The notes: generated by a model not told the origin, from the letters alone. Counted from the stretch's first letter, positions 15,290 to 24,592 are shown. The stretch is DNA of 64,000 nt from Peptococcaceae bacterium (GCA_019420345.1 JAHZHI010000028.1:1-64000); one strand, 5' to 3'. A program made the numbers and translations.

Positions 15290-16129
15290 CTAACACTCCT
15301 TCAACAACTCTTCCAAAACCTGTGCCACACCATCCTGATCGTGGCGTGGTGCGATACGGTCAGCAGCTTCTTTCAGATGATCGGCACCATTTTCCATGGC
15401 TACGCCCAACCCAGCGAACTGGAGCATGCCCAAATCATTGTCCGCATCACCGAAGGCCACTAGACCATCTGCCGATAGTCCCAAACGATCCAGCACCACT
15501 GCAAGTGCTGACCCTTTGCCAGCACGGCTGTCAGCCACTTCAATCAAGCGCGGCAGCGATGAAGTCACGTAAATATTTTCCACCTCATGTTCCAAGCGCT
15601 GCCAAAGCTGACTTTTCAGCGCCTGATCAGCCAGAGAAAGACCAATGCTGTCAATGTCACCCGCATGGACTCTCACAAATTGTTTTACATCATCAACCGG
15701 TTCACGTGTGCTGAGGAGATAATGGTAGGCATGATCACGCACACCGAACGCCGTCGGATTGTTTAAATAGCTGCGATTGGCAAAGGCCTTGCCTGCAATG
15801 AAAAGTTCATAACCAACCGGATAATACTGGGTAACATGGAGAATTTCGTCCAGCGATTCCCGGCGCAGACTACAATGATAGATGTCGCGATTGCTGACCT
15901 TGTCATAAATACGCACGCCATTGCCAGTGATGACATAGCGCACCGCCTCAAGCGCCAGCACTTCATGCGGAATAGTGGAAAAAGGGCGGCCGCTGGCCAC
16001 AACCACAGGAATCCCAGCCGCTGCCAGCTGCGCCATCACCTGCTTGGTGCGCGGACTGAGCTGCGAATGACCATCTAAAAGCGTTCCATCCAGATCAAAA
16101 GCCGCACATGCAAACCGTCGCAGGGTCAT
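15290..16129 (-). CDS. Cof-type HAD-superfamily phosphatase
   Basis: 279 residues of the HAD-IIB (Cof) class. Motif I is AAFDLDGTLLDG, motif II VVASGR, motif III includes the Lys of GKGSAL, and motif IV is FGDADNDLGM. The large C2-type cap lies between motifs II and III. Such enzymes hydrolyse sugar phosphates or other small phosphoesters; the exact substrate cannot be told. Start follows AAAGGAGG. Middle gene of a three-gene operon. Confidence 0.9.
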   Translation of the reverse strand: MTLRRFACAAFDLDGTLLDGHSQLSPRTKQVMAQLAAAGIPVVVASGRPFSTIPHEVLALEAVRYVITGNGVRIYDKVSNRDIYHCSLRRESLDEILHVTQYYPVGYELFIAGKAFANRSYLNNPTAFGVRDHAYHYLLSTREPVDDVKQFVRVHAGDIDSIGLSLADQALKSQLWQRLEHEVENIYVTSSLPRLIEVADSRAGKGSALAVVLDRLGLSADGLVAFGDADNDLGMLQFAGLGVAMENGADHLKEAADRIAPRHDQDGVAQVLEELLKEC

Positions 16130-16147
16130 ACGCCCCGCCTCCTTTCA

Positions 16148-16804
16148 TCATTCACCAAAAAACCAGCGGTCAATATCAATTTCACTGAAATCGTTGATAT
16201 AATAATCCCCAACAGCATGAATCTCTGCATCATGATCCATCTGTGTGTCATCCTGAACAGCCACCGTCATCAAACCGTTTTTCTTCGCCCGTTCTAACGC
16301 ATAAAGGGCATCGTCAAAGAAAAGAATATCCGAAGCCTTGCATCCCAGCTGTTCAGCAGCCAGCTTAAAATATTCGTCACTGTTTTTCGAAAAACCGCTG
16401 TTGTCCACGGTCTGCACAAACAGAAAATAATCGCGCAGCCCCAAGCGTTTCAGACACATTTCCAACAGATAGGCATCAGTAGACGATGCCACAGCCATAG
16501 GAACTTTTTTAGCGTGAAGCGTGTCCAATACCTCGCGCACATGCGGTTTCAGCGACAATTTCTCGCTGTAATTCTGTTCCAGCGTAGCGGTAAATGTTTT
16601 TGCCAAATCCTCAGCGCCTTTGCCGCCGAGAAAGGTGTCAGCATAAAATTTTGCTGCATCCTCATGGCTCATGCTCGCTGTTTCACGTTCTGCTTCACGC
16701 GGCAAATCAACACCATAGGATGCCAGAACATCTGTCGCCAAATTGATCCACATTGGCATCGAATCCAGCAGGGTTCCATCACAATCAAACAATGCGTATT
16801 TCAT
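16148..16804 (-). CDS. HAD-IA family hydrolase (phosphoglycolate phosphatase-like)
   Basis: 218 residues. Motif I LFDCDGTLLDSMPMW, a small helical cap, motif II VASSTD, Lys in SKNSDEYF, and motif IV ILFFDDAL. This is the beta-phosphoglucomutase/phosphoglycolate phosphatase branch; a housecleaning phosphatase is most likely. First gene of the operon with the Cof enzyme 18 nt downstream. A minus-strand TATAAT lies upstream at 16862-16867. Confidence 0.88.
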   Translation of the reverse strand: MKYALFDCDGTLLDSMPMWINLATDVLASYGVDLPREAERETASMSHEDAAKFYADTFLGGKGAEDLAKTFTATLEQNYSEKLSLKPHVREVLDTLHAKKVPMAVASSTDAYLLEMCLKRLGLRDYFLFVQTVDNSGFSKNSDEYFKLAAEQLGCKASDILFFDDALYALERAKKNGLMTVAVQDDTQMDHDAEIHAVGDYYINDFSEIDIDRWFFGE

Positions 16805-16970
16805 TCTATTTCCTCCCGTTTGGGCTAGCTATGCGTCGCCATTATTGGTTTCATGCCTTTGATTATAGCAAATATTGATGTGCTCTTGGTAAATTTCTGT
16901 GAAAAAATCTGTACAACAGGCACAGTGATGCATAATATTTTCTCGATTGGTACAAGTTTCATCCATTATA

Positions 16971-16979
16971 TGGTATAAT
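16971..16979 (+). promoter_or_regulatory. Extended -10 element upstream of citrate synthase
   Basis: TGGTATAAT, an extended -10 (TGn before TATAAT at 16974-16979). No good -35 is visible at normal spacing, which is usual for extended -10 promoters. It lies 35 nt before the start codon. Confidence 0.55.
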
Positions 16980-17013
16980 AATACAAAGTTCCTACAGAAA
17001 GGAAGATCGTCCT

Positions 17014-18396
17014 ATGCACAACGATGCATTTCTTGAAATTGACAAGCTGCGCGCTTCAATCGCCAGCAAAATTCACTACTTAAAAGAAAATAATTCCATT
17101 TCACCGGAATTATATGCACAATATGACATCAAACGCGGCCTGCGTAACGCCAACGGAACCGGCGTACTCGTTGGCATCACTCGTATTTCCGAAGTCAGCG
17201 GCTACACCGTTGAAAATGGCAAAAAAATTCCATGCGAAGGCCAACTTATGTATCGCGGCATTCCGATTACCGATCTTGTCCAAGGCTTTGAACGAGAAAA
17301 TCGCCTCGGTTTTGAAGAAATCGTGTATCTTCTGGTCTTTGGCTCTCTGCCAAACCGCCAGGAACTCGACTGGTTCACTAAAACACTGCAAAAGCGCCGT
17401 GTCTTCCCAGATAATTTCAAAGAAGACATTTTCCTGCGCATCCCAAGCAACAATCTCATGAACAAGCTGCAGCGCGTCGTACTTTCTCTTTACTCCTACG
17501 ACGAAGATCCTGACAACATCGAACTCGGCAACGTGCTTGCTCAGTGCCTGGACCTCATCGCAAAGATGCCGCTTATGGTGGCTTACGCCTACGCGGCTAA
17601 GGAACACTATTTCAATAACAAGAGTCTGATTCTGCATCATCCGCTGCCAAATGGCAGCACAGCAGAAAACATTCTGCATCTTATCCGACCAAACAGTGAG
17701 TTCACCCCGCTGGAAGCAAAAATTCTCGACCTCTGCCTGATTCTTCAAGCGGACCACGGCGGCGGGAACAACTCCGCTTTTGCCACCCACGTTGTATCTT
17801 CCTCTGGTACGGACACCTACTCTGCCATTTCCACTGCCATCGGTTCCCTGAAAGGACCTCGTCATGGTGCTGCCAACCAACGCGCCCATGCCATGGTCAA
17901 AGACATTCAGGAACACGTTCAGCATTGGAACAACGACGGCGAAGTGGCCGACTATCTTAAAAAGATCCTTGCCGGTGAAGCCTTTGACCGCAGCGGCCTC
18001 ATCTATGGTATGGGACACGCCGTTTACACCCTCAGCGATCCACGTGCCGAGCTGCTTAAAGAAAAAGCCGCTGTGCTCGCTCAGGAAACCGGCTTCGAAG
18101 CACAATACGATTTGCTCAGCCGTATCACCCGCATGACCAAGGAGATCATGCGCGACCGCAAAGGTCTCGACTTCAACATCTGCCCTAACATCGACCTCTA
18201 TACCGGCCTGATTTATGAAATGATGGGCATTGAATCGGATCTTTTCACACCGCTCTTTGCCACCGCACGTATCGCTGGGTGGTCGGCACATCGCCTCGAA
18301 CAGGTCATGGACAGCAAAATCATGCGTCCTGCTTACTTCTATCTCGATGCCAACGACCTTACCTACATTCCATTGGAAGAACGCGGCGAACTTTAA
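17014..18396 (+). CDS. Citrate synthase
   Basis: 460 residues of the citrate/2-methylcitrate synthase (Si-type) family, condensing acetyl-CoA with oxaloacetate. Family landmarks: YRGIPITDL near the N-terminus, LILQADHGGGNNSAF, the CoA/oxaloacetate His segment LKGPRHGAANQRA, and the catalytic region GMGHAVYTLSDPRA. It is longer than the E. coli enzyme at its N-terminus, as in several clostridial homologues. It stands alone; no other TCA-cycle gene is in the window, so it may supply glutamate precursor in a partial cycle. Start follows AAAGGAAG. Confidence 0.93.
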   Translation: MHNDAFLEIDKLRASIASKIHYLKENNSISPELYAQYDIKRGLRNANGTGVLVGITRISEVSGYTVENGKKIPCEGQLMYRGIPITDLVQGFERENRLGFEEIVYLLVFGSLPNRQELDWFTKTLQKRRVFPDNFKEDIFLRIPSNNLMNKLQRVVLSLYSYDEDPDNIELGNVLAQCLDLIAKMPLMVAYAYAAKEHYFNNKSLILHHPLPNGSTAENILHLIRPNSEFTPLEAKILDLCLILQADHGGGNNSAFATHVVSSSGTDTYSAISTAIGSLKGPRHGAANQRAHAMVKDIQEHVQHWNNDGEVADYLKKILAGEAFDRSGLIYGMGHAVYTLSDPRAELLKEKAAVLAQETGFEAQYDLLSRITRMTKEIMRDRKGLDFNICPNIDLYTGLIYEMMGIESDLFTPLFATARIAGWSAHRLEQVMDSKIMRPAYFYLDANDLTYIPLEERGEL

Positions 18397-18407
18397 TAAC
18401 GCATACA

Positions 18408-18438
18408 ATGCCTTCTCGCTATAGAGAAGGCATTTTTT
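18408..18438 (+). terminator. Terminator after citrate synthase
   Basis: Hairpin ATGCCTTCTC/GAGAAGGCAT followed by six T residues. Confidence 0.85.
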
Positions 18439-18477
18439 ATGCCCATCTGCCAATGAGATTTATTTGTCACTTTCTTA

Positions 18478-18534
18478 TTGACAGACCGCGCGCCAAGGTG
18501 ATATATTTGTCTTATCAAGAGATAAATATATCAC
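18478..18534 (+). promoter_or_regulatory. Promoter with overlapping dyad operator
   Basis: TTGACA at 18478-18483, 18-nt spacer, TATATT at 18502-18507. A perfect 11-bp dyad GTGATATATTT/AAATATATCAC (18498-18508 and 18524-18534), with inner TCTT/AAGA symmetry, covers the -10 and start region. It is a likely repressor operator for the DUF3796-like/XRE module downstream. Confidence 0.65.
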
Positions 18535-18559
18535 TTTTCTCAGAAAGGAGCGGATTCTC

Positions 18560-19231
18560 ATGGATAAACGTTTGCCAAAGAAAACCCGCCGTCGTCTCAT
18601 CATTGGTGCCATTATTGTAGTGATGCTGTCACTCCTTGGCACCGCCTATGCCCTGGCATTTAACAACGGCCGTTTTGTCCACAATATGGATCTATCCGCC
18701 TACACGTTCCAACCGAAAGATCTTTCCATGCTCATTCCCGGTGCACTGCTATTCTGTTACGTCGTCTATTTTCTCTTCGCCATTTGGAGCCATGCCATTA
18801 AGCTGATGTTCACCAAAGAGCCGTCAGCAGATGGTCGTCAGTACTCGCGTACCATTTCACCGCATTTTGGCTAGCTTGGCTTCTGCGGATTTTTAGGTTT
18901 TGGCGGATTTTGGACCTACGCCTCTTTCGGCAAAATTTTTCCTTTTATTTTTTTCGTGTTCTTCGGCTTTTTCGGACTGTTCTTTGAAGGCAAGCTTTCC
19001 CATACCCTTGAAGATGAACTCTTTCAGGAAAACCGCCGACGCGCGGAGCTCAAAGCGTACCGCATCGGCTTTGTCCTGCTTTTCGTCGTCATCTGGCTCA
19101 TGGGTATGGGCTTTCTCAGCCGCAATGTCGAATGGTGTGCCGTCTTCATGCTCGCCAGCATGTCTTTCATCTGGGGGCTCGTCCTCTTTCTCTCCAATTA
19201 TCTTCTCTATCGCTACGAAAGGATGGAGTAA
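18560..19231 (+). pseudogene. DUF3796-like membrane protein interrupted by an amber codon
   Basis: A single reading frame of 224 codons broken by one in-frame TAG at 18872-18874 (codon 105). The first part has a basic start and two hydrophobic spans; the second has Gly/Phe-rich spans (LGFCGFLGFGGFW, FFGFFGLFFEGKL) and ELFQENRRRAELKAYR, reminiscent of DUF3796-type membrane proteins usually paired with a small XRE regulator, as here. Frame and coding character continue across the stop, and TAG is one base from TGG (Trp), which would suit the aromatic context. It is either a recent nonsense mutation, a sequencing error, or read through. Start follows AGAAAGGAG. Confidence 0.65.
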
Positions 19232-19234
19232 AAC

Positions 19235-19438
19235 ATGGGTGTTGAATTTGAATGCCACCTGAAACAATATCGTCTCGCCAAAGGCTGGACCCAGGAACAA
19301 CTCGCTGAACGTGTCGGCGTTCGCCGTGAAACCATCATGCGGCTCGAAAAAGCACAATACAATCCCTCTCTAAAACTCGCCATCGACATCGCCCGCGCCG
19401 TCGAAGCGCCTATTGAAGACATCTTTATTTTTCCGTAA
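19235..19438 (+). CDS. Small XRE-family regulator
   Basis: 67 residues, essentially one helix-turn-helix domain ([26 protein letters not shown]), the short HipB/YozG-like type that represses its own operon. It starts 3 nt after the DUF3796-like frame with GAAAGGATGGAG upstream and remains intact. It is the best candidate to bind the dyad at 18498-18534. Confidence 0.88.
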   Translation: MGVEFECHLKQYRLAKGWTQEQLAERVGVRRETIMRLEKAQYNPSLKLAIDIARAVEAPIEDIFIFP

Positions 19439-19445
19439 TTGCACA

Positions 19446-19480
19446 GCAGCCAGAATCGTCCTTGATTCTGGCTGCTTTTT
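19446..19480 (+). terminator. Terminator after the XRE gene
   Basis: Hairpin with about 12-bp arms (GCAGCCAGAATC/GATTCTGGCTGC) followed by six T residues. Confidence 0.85.
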
Positions 19481-19584
19481 TGTTTTCCACCCCCTTGAAA
19501 AACAAAGTCAATCCTCTACACTTATAACTATTCAAACAAGTCAAACCAGTTCGGTCAATGATTAAGAAAAAAGGAGGAAAACCA

Positions 19585-20205
19585 TTGAACGACAAATTTA
19601 AACAGCTGCCGACAGAGAAACAATTGGCTATTTTCAATGCTTCTATGGAAGTATTTGCAAAAAACGATTATAAAAAAGCATCCACCGATGACATCGCTGC
19701 AAAAGCTGGCATCTCAAAGGGACTTCTGTTCTATTACTTTCACAACAAGAAAACGCTTTATCTTGAAACCTACGATTACGTAATGCAAGTTGGACGATCA
19801 GTGATTGACGATCCTCGCCTTTTTGAAATCACAGACTTTTTTGAGCTTTTAACCTACGCCACCGAAAAAAAGCTGCAAATGATGACAAAGATGCCCTATC
19901 TCTATGATTTTGCGCTGCGTGCCTTCTATAGTGAGAAAGAAGAAATTTCAGCGCCTCTCAAACAAAAAATAGGCAGCGATATTACAGAGATTTACCAATT
20001 TTATTTCAAAAATATTGACTGCAGCAAATTCAATGACGGTATTGATCCAATGCAGATACTCAACATGTTAACGTGGATGTCAGATGGTTACATTCATCTG
20101 CAACAGTTTACCGGCGAAGCAGTGACCTTGGAAAGTATGATGGAAGCATTTTCCAACTGGGTGCAGCTGTTAAAAAGAGCATCTTACAAGGAGGAATTTC
20201 AATGA
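19585..20205 (+). CDS. TetR-family transcriptional regulator
   Basis: 206 residues with an N-terminal TetR helix-turn-helix (AIFNASMEVFAKNDYKKAST...ISKGLLFYYFHNKK) and a C-terminal ligand-binding helical domain. TTG at 19585 is preferred because AAAGGAGG ends 7 nt before it, while the upstream ATG at 19558 precedes that site. It leads a three-gene operon with an ABC exporter and likely represses it. Its stop overlaps the next start (ATGA). Confidence 0.88.
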   Translation: MNDKFKQLPTEKQLAIFNASMEVFAKNDYKKASTDDIAAKAGISKGLLFYYFHNKKTLYLETYDYVMQVGRSVIDDPRLFEITDFFELLTYATEKKLQMMTKMPYLYDFALRAFYSEKEEISAPLKQKIGSDITEIYQFYFKNIDCSKFNDGIDPMQILNMLTWMSDGYIHLQQFTGEAVTLESMMEAFSNWVQLLKRASYKEEFQ

Positions 20206-21035
20206 GCGTTCTACAGATTGATCATTTAACATGCAACTATGGTGACGGAAAGGGGATTTTTGATGTAACTTTCAGTATCGGAGAAGGCGAAGTTTTTGGC
20301 TTTCTTGGTCCCAATGGCGCTGGAAAAACAACAACCATCCGCCATCTTATGGGTTTTATTCGTCCCAAGCAGGGTTACTGTCGCATTAGCGGCAAGGATT
20401 GCTGGAACGCGCGCGCCGAAATCCAACAAAATCTCGGCTACATTCCGGGAGAAATCAATTTTTTCGATGATATGAGCGGACAGGAATTTCTCCGCTTCAT
20501 AACCCGCTATCGTCAGATTCCTGCAAAAAATCGCCAAAAGGAATTGCTAGAACGTTTTGCGTTGAATCCTAAAGGAAAGATTAGAAAAATGAGTAAAGGC
20601 ATGAAGCAAAAACTCGGCATTGTTGCTGCTTTCATGCACGATCCCCAGATTCTCATTCTCGACGAGCCTACGTCGGGTCTAGATCCGCTGATGCAACAGC
20701 TTTTCATTCAGCTGATTGCTGAAGAAAAGGCGCGCGGCAAAACCATTCTTTTATCCAGCCATATATTTGAAGAGGTAGAACGCACCTGCGACCGCATTGG
20801 CATAATTCGTCAGGGACGAATGGTCGCCATCAACTCTGTCGACACCCTACGCAGCCGTCACCTGCGCACATATACCGTGCAGCTGGATACACCGGAACTG
20901 GCCCAAAACTTTGCTGCCGATTTCGACGGGCACTGTAAAGGAACCAGCGTCACGGTGACAAGCCATCAAAATTTGGAAAGCATTTTTCTGGATTATTATG
21001 AAGGAGGAACGGACAATGAACGCAACACTTTATAA
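20202..21035 (+). CDS. ABC transporter ATP-binding protein
   Basis: 277 residues. Walker A GPNGAGKTT, Q-loop LGYIPGEINF, a signature reading MSKGMKQKL (one of the LSGGQ variants common in efflux ATPases), Walker B ILILDEPTSGLD and H-loop SSHIFEE. This is the CcmA/drug- or lipid-export type. It overlaps the TetR gene by 4 nt and the permease by 20 nt, so all three are coupled. Confidence 0.93.
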   Translation: MSVLQIDHLTCNYGDGKGIFDVTFSIGEGEVFGFLGPNGAGKTTTIRHLMGFIRPKQGYCRISGKDCWNARAEIQQNLGYIPGEINFFDDMSGQEFLRFITRYRQIPAKNRQKELLERFALNPKGKIRKMSKGMKQKLGIVAAFMHDPQILILDEPTSGLDPLMQQLFIQLIAEEKARGKTILLSSHIFEEVERTCDRIGIIRQGRMVAINSVDTLRSRHLRTYTVQLDTPELAQNFAADFDGHCKGTSVTVTSHQNLESIFLDYYEGGTDNERNTL

Positions 21036-21813
21036 AAAAGAAATGAAAAACAGCATCAAGCTGCTGCTCATTCTTGCTGCTGTCATGGCCATATACATCA
21101 GCATCATTATTTACATGTACGAACCGGAAATGATGGCGTTGCTCGATGATTACGCCAAAGCTATGCCAGAAATAATGGCTGCCATGGGTATGAACGCCGG
21201 TGCCACCGATTTGCTTGGTTTTATGATTTCTTATCTATATGGGTTTATTTTATTGGTGTTTCCAATGGTGTTCTGTATTTTGCGCAGCAATAGCTTACTC
21301 GCTAAATATGCCAGCAACGGCGCCATGAGTTATCTATTGGCTGCACCAGTGCACCGTCGTTCCATCGTTTTCACCCAGATTGGAGCACTTGTTAGTGGCA
21401 TTGCGTTGCTGTTGCTCTTTGCAACAGGTCTGGAAATTGGTGTTGCCAACCACTATTTTCCTGGTAAGCTGGATCTCATCGGTCTGCTGGCGATCAACAG
21501 CGGTCTGCTCTGTCTGCATCTTTTTATCGGCAGCATCTGTCTCTTCTTTTCCAGCCTTTTTTCTGACACTCGCTACAGCCTTGCGTTTGGCGCCGGCATT
21601 CCAACGTTGATGTATGTATTACAAATGCTTGCCGATGCCGGCGACAAAGCCGCAGATCTCAAATACGCCACCTTTTTCACTCTCTACAATCCCAACGGAC
21701 TTGCATCGGGAGATCTCAGTGCTTTTGGCCATAGCCTTATCCTATTGTTTGGTGCCCTCTTACTATACACATTCACTAGTCTTGTTTTTTGCAACAAAAA
21801 TTTTTCGATCTGA
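21016..21813 (+). CDS. ABC-2 type permease
   Basis: 265 residues with six hydrophobic segments and a cytoplasmic N-terminus (MNATLYKKEMKNSIK), the ABC-2 membrane protein layout. With the ATPase it should form a homodimeric-type exporter under TetR control; the substrate (drug, lipid or peptide) is unknown. ATG at 21016 follows GAAGGAGG and lies within the 3' end of the ATPase gene. Confidence 0.85.
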   Translation: MNATLYKKEMKNSIKLLLILAAVMAIYISIIIYMYEPEMMALLDDYAKAMPEIMAAMGMNAGATDLLGFMISYLYGFILLVFPMVFCILRSNSLLAKYASNGAMSYLLAAPVHRRSIVFTQIGALVSGIALLLLFATGLEIGVANHYFPGKLDLIGLLAINSGLLCLHLFIGSICLFFSSLFSDTRYSLAFGAGIPTLMYVLQMLADAGDKAADLKYATFFTLYNPNGLASGDLSAFGHSLILLFGALLLYTFTSLVFCNKNFSI

Positions 21814-21840
21814 AGACACTTTCAACATACCATACAACAA

Positions 21841-21885
21841 AACGCGCCATGCTCAAAAACAATTGTAAGCATGGCGCGTTTTCAT
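21841..21885. terminator. Bidirectional terminator between convergent genes
   Basis: Perfect arms AACGCGCCATGCT/AGCATGGCGCGTT with TTTTC on the plus side and TTTTG after the stem on the minus side. Confidence 0.8.
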
Positions 21886-21887
21886 TG

Positions 21888-22094
21888 TCAGCGTTCATTA
21901 TGGATATTGATGTTAAAGAGGGCAGGCTGAAAAATTCCTTTGACGGTATCAGCAGTAGCTACGGCGCTGGCGCTGCCTGGCGCCGACTGATCGTTGCTGC
22001 TGCCAAGAGCACGCGGCAGAAATTGTTTTGCCAGGAACACCAGCAGAGTGCCTGCGCCAAGTATGAGCAGTAATTTTTTCATGAAATCGATCAT
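21888..22094 (-). CDS. Small membrane-anchored protein
   Basis: 68 residues with one N-terminal hydrophobic segment (KKLLLILGAGTLLVFLAKQF) and a short Ser/Ala-rich tail. No family recognised. GAAAGGAC lies 7 nt before the ATG. It is the last gene of the cluster led by the 1614-residue protein, 33 nt after the flavoprotein gene. Confidence 0.5.
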   Translation of the reverse strand: MIDFMKKLLLILGAGTLLVFLAKQFLPRALGSSNDQSAPGSASAVATADTVKGIFQPALFNINIHNER

Positions 22095-22127
22095 GTTTGT
22101 TGTCCTTTCGTTGTCAAATATGTTGCA

Positions 22128-23240
22128 TCATTCTTCCGGACGGAAGGTGTGCGTAATGGTTTGGGCAAATTCGCGCACATGTTGTTCGATGTTTGGAAGC
22201 TGGAGAACAGTTCCAGGATCGTTGGCCATTTCCATAATAGCAAAATGGCCGGGCAGATAAAAGCTCTTATTCATATTGAGCGCTGCAATGAGCTGCTTGG
22301 CAAGAATATCACAGCCGCTGTAGCCGCTGACGATCACTGCAAAGAGCGCTTTGTCATAAAACGCGCGTTTGCGATAGAGCGCTGTGAGCCGATTGATAAA
22401 CGCCGTCAGATTGGCCGAAATGGCATCGTTATAATTTGGACAAACCATGACAATGGCATTGGCAGTTTTGATCGATGGGTACACATTGTCCACCATGACC
22501 CCGCCATAGAAGCAGCTTTCTTTCTCACCAAAGTGCAGGCATGCTTTGTAAGGACAGCCAGCGCAGTCTTGCACTGCACCATTGCGCAGGCCAATTTCTT
22601 CAATGGCAAAGCCTTCAAGTTCTGCACTGACAGCGTGCCAAAGTGCAAAGGTATTGGAGGTCTTATGATTGGAAGCGTGCAGCACTGTCAGCTTTGGCAT
22701 AGCGCGCCGATAGCCTTCAAACGTCATAACGGCTTCCACCAAATGACAGGCACCATCCACATATGCGTCCATCAAATTTTCCGTCCCAAGTTTATGAGCT
22801 GCCACTGTAAAATTGCGCAGGGTGCCGGTGCCTTCCACCAGAGAACGACCAACAAAGGCGCAGCCGCTCATATTTGCCGCAAGCACCAGTTCCTGCGCCA
22901 TGGATTTGGTATAGAGCTCACTTTGTGCATCAATAATGACACCTCCGAGCCATCCTTCCAGCAAATGCGGATGATGGCGCAGCATGCTTAAAAGACGGCT
23001 GAGTTCCAAATTGATGCCGTCGTCCCCAAGGTCTGCCACAAACAACACTCGTGCAAACGGCGCGCCTTGCGCCACTGAATGCGCCAGCAGATACTGCTCG
23101 GTCTCAGCGGCACTGGTCAGAAAATGCGGCGTTACGTTTACCAGAGCTTTATCCAACACCTGTGCCAGCCGCGCGTTTTCTTTTTCCCCCGATTCACGCG
23201 GCATGATAATCAATAAATCATTGTCTTCCATCAATTTCAT
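22128..23240 (-). CDS. Flavodoxin-fold iron-sulfur flavoprotein-like protein with a novel N-terminal half
   Basis: 370 residues. The C-terminal half, from about residue 185 (KLTVLHASNHKTSNT), resembles NADPH-dependent FMN reductases and archaeal iron-sulfur flavoproteins: a phosphate-binding loop, then a four-Cys cluster with spacing CX2CX4CX8C (DCAGCPYKAC...SCFYGG), then VMVCPNYNDAISANLTAFINR, the FMN-ring loop. The cysteines could hold a [4Fe-4S] cluster. The N-terminal 180 residues (DNDLLIIMPRESGEKENARL) may be a second Rossmann-like domain I cannot name. The role is probably electron transfer or quinone/disulfide reduction. The start may be the fourth codon. Confidence 0.7.
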   Translation of the reverse strand: MKLMEDNDLLIIMPRESGEKENARLAQVLDKALVNVTPHFLTSAAETEQYLLAHSVAQGAPFARVLFVADLGDDGINLELSRLLSMLRHHPHLLEGWLGGVIIDAQSELYTKSMAQELVLAANMSGCAFVGRSLVEGTGTLRNFTVAAHKLGTENLMDAYVDGACHLVEAVMTFEGYRRAMPKLTVLHASNHKTSNTFALWHAVSAELEGFAIEEIGLRNGAVQDCAGCPYKACLHFGEKESCFYGGVMVDNVYPSIKTANAIVMVCPNYNDAISANLTAFINRLTALYRKRAFYDKALFAVIVSGYSGCDILAKQLIAALNMNKSFYLPGHFAIMEMANDPGTVLQLPNIEQHVREFAQTITHTFRPEE

Positions 23241-23258
23241 CTTCTTTCACTTACGTCC

Positions 23259-24527
23259 TCAATTGATCGCACGCAGCGATGCTTGTGAAGCGTAGATGCG
23301 TGCCATCAGCGCATCTGGCAGCGGCAGAATCTCATGTTCCTGTCCCTGTGTCGTGTAACGATTTTTCACGCCCATGTAGCTGCCGCCCAAAAACACCGAA
23401 CCATAGTGCCAATCGCCGCGCAGTGTTGCCAAAATGGACAACACGCCGGAAGAATACGCTGGCGCCACGAATGGCTTAAAGCCAATCTCCCGCATGCGCA
23501 CATTGGCATTGAGTGCCAACGCCGTGAGTGTGCGGGAATTGGCATCGTCGTAATGTGCAATAGAATCGGCAATGACCAGTTCCTTGCCATGGCCGCCAAA
23601 GCAGCGGCCTTCCGACAGAAAGCGTGCCAAACGTTTGTCGCGCTTGGCATAATAGGCTGCCCGCGCATTCATCACACCAAGGCCATAGCCTTGAATCTGT
23701 TCTGGCAGCAGTCCCAGACCGTCAAAGTCGCCATCATCATTGGTGTTGCTGGCGAGCCAGGCAGCTTTTGCCAACGGATCAACCGGATCGGCCACTTCAC
23801 AGAACAAGCCGCGGAAATGTGCTTTCCGTGCCGCTTTGGCATAGCTGCTGATGATGGCCGTATTTTTCTCAAGCTGCACCATGCGAACATCTTCCACGTT
23901 GCTGCCTACCGCTGGCACTCCTGCTGAGGCTACAAACACAAAGACATCACAGTCAAAAAGCCGCTCCTGAGAAACGATCTCCACCTCCGGCATGGCGTCG
24001 TTGTTCCAAGGCAGTGCAATCTGATTGGCCTCAAATTCCCAACGCGCTGCCACCTGCTCATTCAAATCACAAATGCCAATCTGCGAAATGCAGTCGCCGC
24101 CAAGAAGACGCAGCCCAATGAGGATGTGACTACCCACATCGCCAAGCGCCAGAATATGCACTCGTTTCTTGCCGCCGTGCAGCGGCGCGTCATCGCTCAG
24201 CAGATCCTGCCAGCGCGGATGCAGACAATTCACCGCCCGCAGTCTGCCAGCAGCTATGGCCCGATGCACCACAGCATCCGGCTCCCCAAAAAGGGGCCGC
24301 TGCGCCGCTGCCTGTGCATCCAACACCGTCTCTGACAGCCAGCCGGCGTCTTCCTGTGTCTGATAGAGCAACGCTTCATGATTTACCAGAAAATGAGCGC
24401 GCGATGCCGTCAATGGACGCTCGAACAAAAACACGCACACATTTTCTCGCTCCTCCAACGCTGCTTCCGGCATGTCCAACGGCGTCCAGCTGCAGCAGAT
24501 AACATCATTGACACGATAATAGTACAT
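23259..24527 (-). CDS. Lactate/malate-dehydrogenase-like Rossmann protein
   Basis: 422 residues. After about 120 residues of unknown fold, RVHILALGDVGSHI gives a dinucleotide-binding GXXGXX loop with a following acidic residue (ICDLNEQ), then VFVFVASAGVPAVG and CEVADPVDPL, which recall the lactate/malate dehydrogenase family. The usual catalytic His and Arg are not obvious to me, so dehydrogenase activity is uncertain. Start ATG follows AAAAGGAG; the longer frame does not. It sits between the 1614-residue protein and the flavoprotein on the same strand. Confidence 0.6.
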   Translation of the reverse strand: MYYYRVNDVICCSWTPLDMPEAALEERENVCVFLFERPLTASRAHFLVNHEALLYQTQEDAGWLSETVLDAQAAAQRPLFGEPDAVVHRAIAAGRLRAVNCLHPRWQDLLSDDAPLHGGKKRVHILALGDVGSHILIGLRLLGGDCISQIGICDLNEQVAARWEFEANQIALPWNNDAMPEVEIVSQERLFDCDVFVFVASAGVPAVGSNVEDVRMVQLEKNTAIISSYAKAARKAHFRGLFCEVADPVDPLAKAAWLASNTNDDGDFDGLGLLPEQIQGYGLGVMNARAAYYAKRDKRLARFLSEGRCFGGHGKELVIADSIAHYDDANSRTLTALALNANVRMREIGFKPFVAPAYSSGVLSILATLRGDWHYGSVFLGGSYMGVKNRYTTQGQEHEILPLPDALMARIYASQASLRAIN

Positions 24528-24592
24528 TGTTTTTCTCCTTTTCATCACAAACAGCCGCCGCGTTTCGCAGAAACTGCATCACGGCGGCGTTT

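Noticed and set aside
17110..18453. 447-codon minus-strand open frame
   Set aside because: Lies opposite citrate synthase; its product is compositionally odd and has no recognisable motif.
18872..18874. TAG as a selenocysteine or pyrrolysine-type recoding site
   Set aside because: Selenocysteine uses TGA; no pyrrolysine genes are visible, and a TGG-to-TAG change explains the data more simply.
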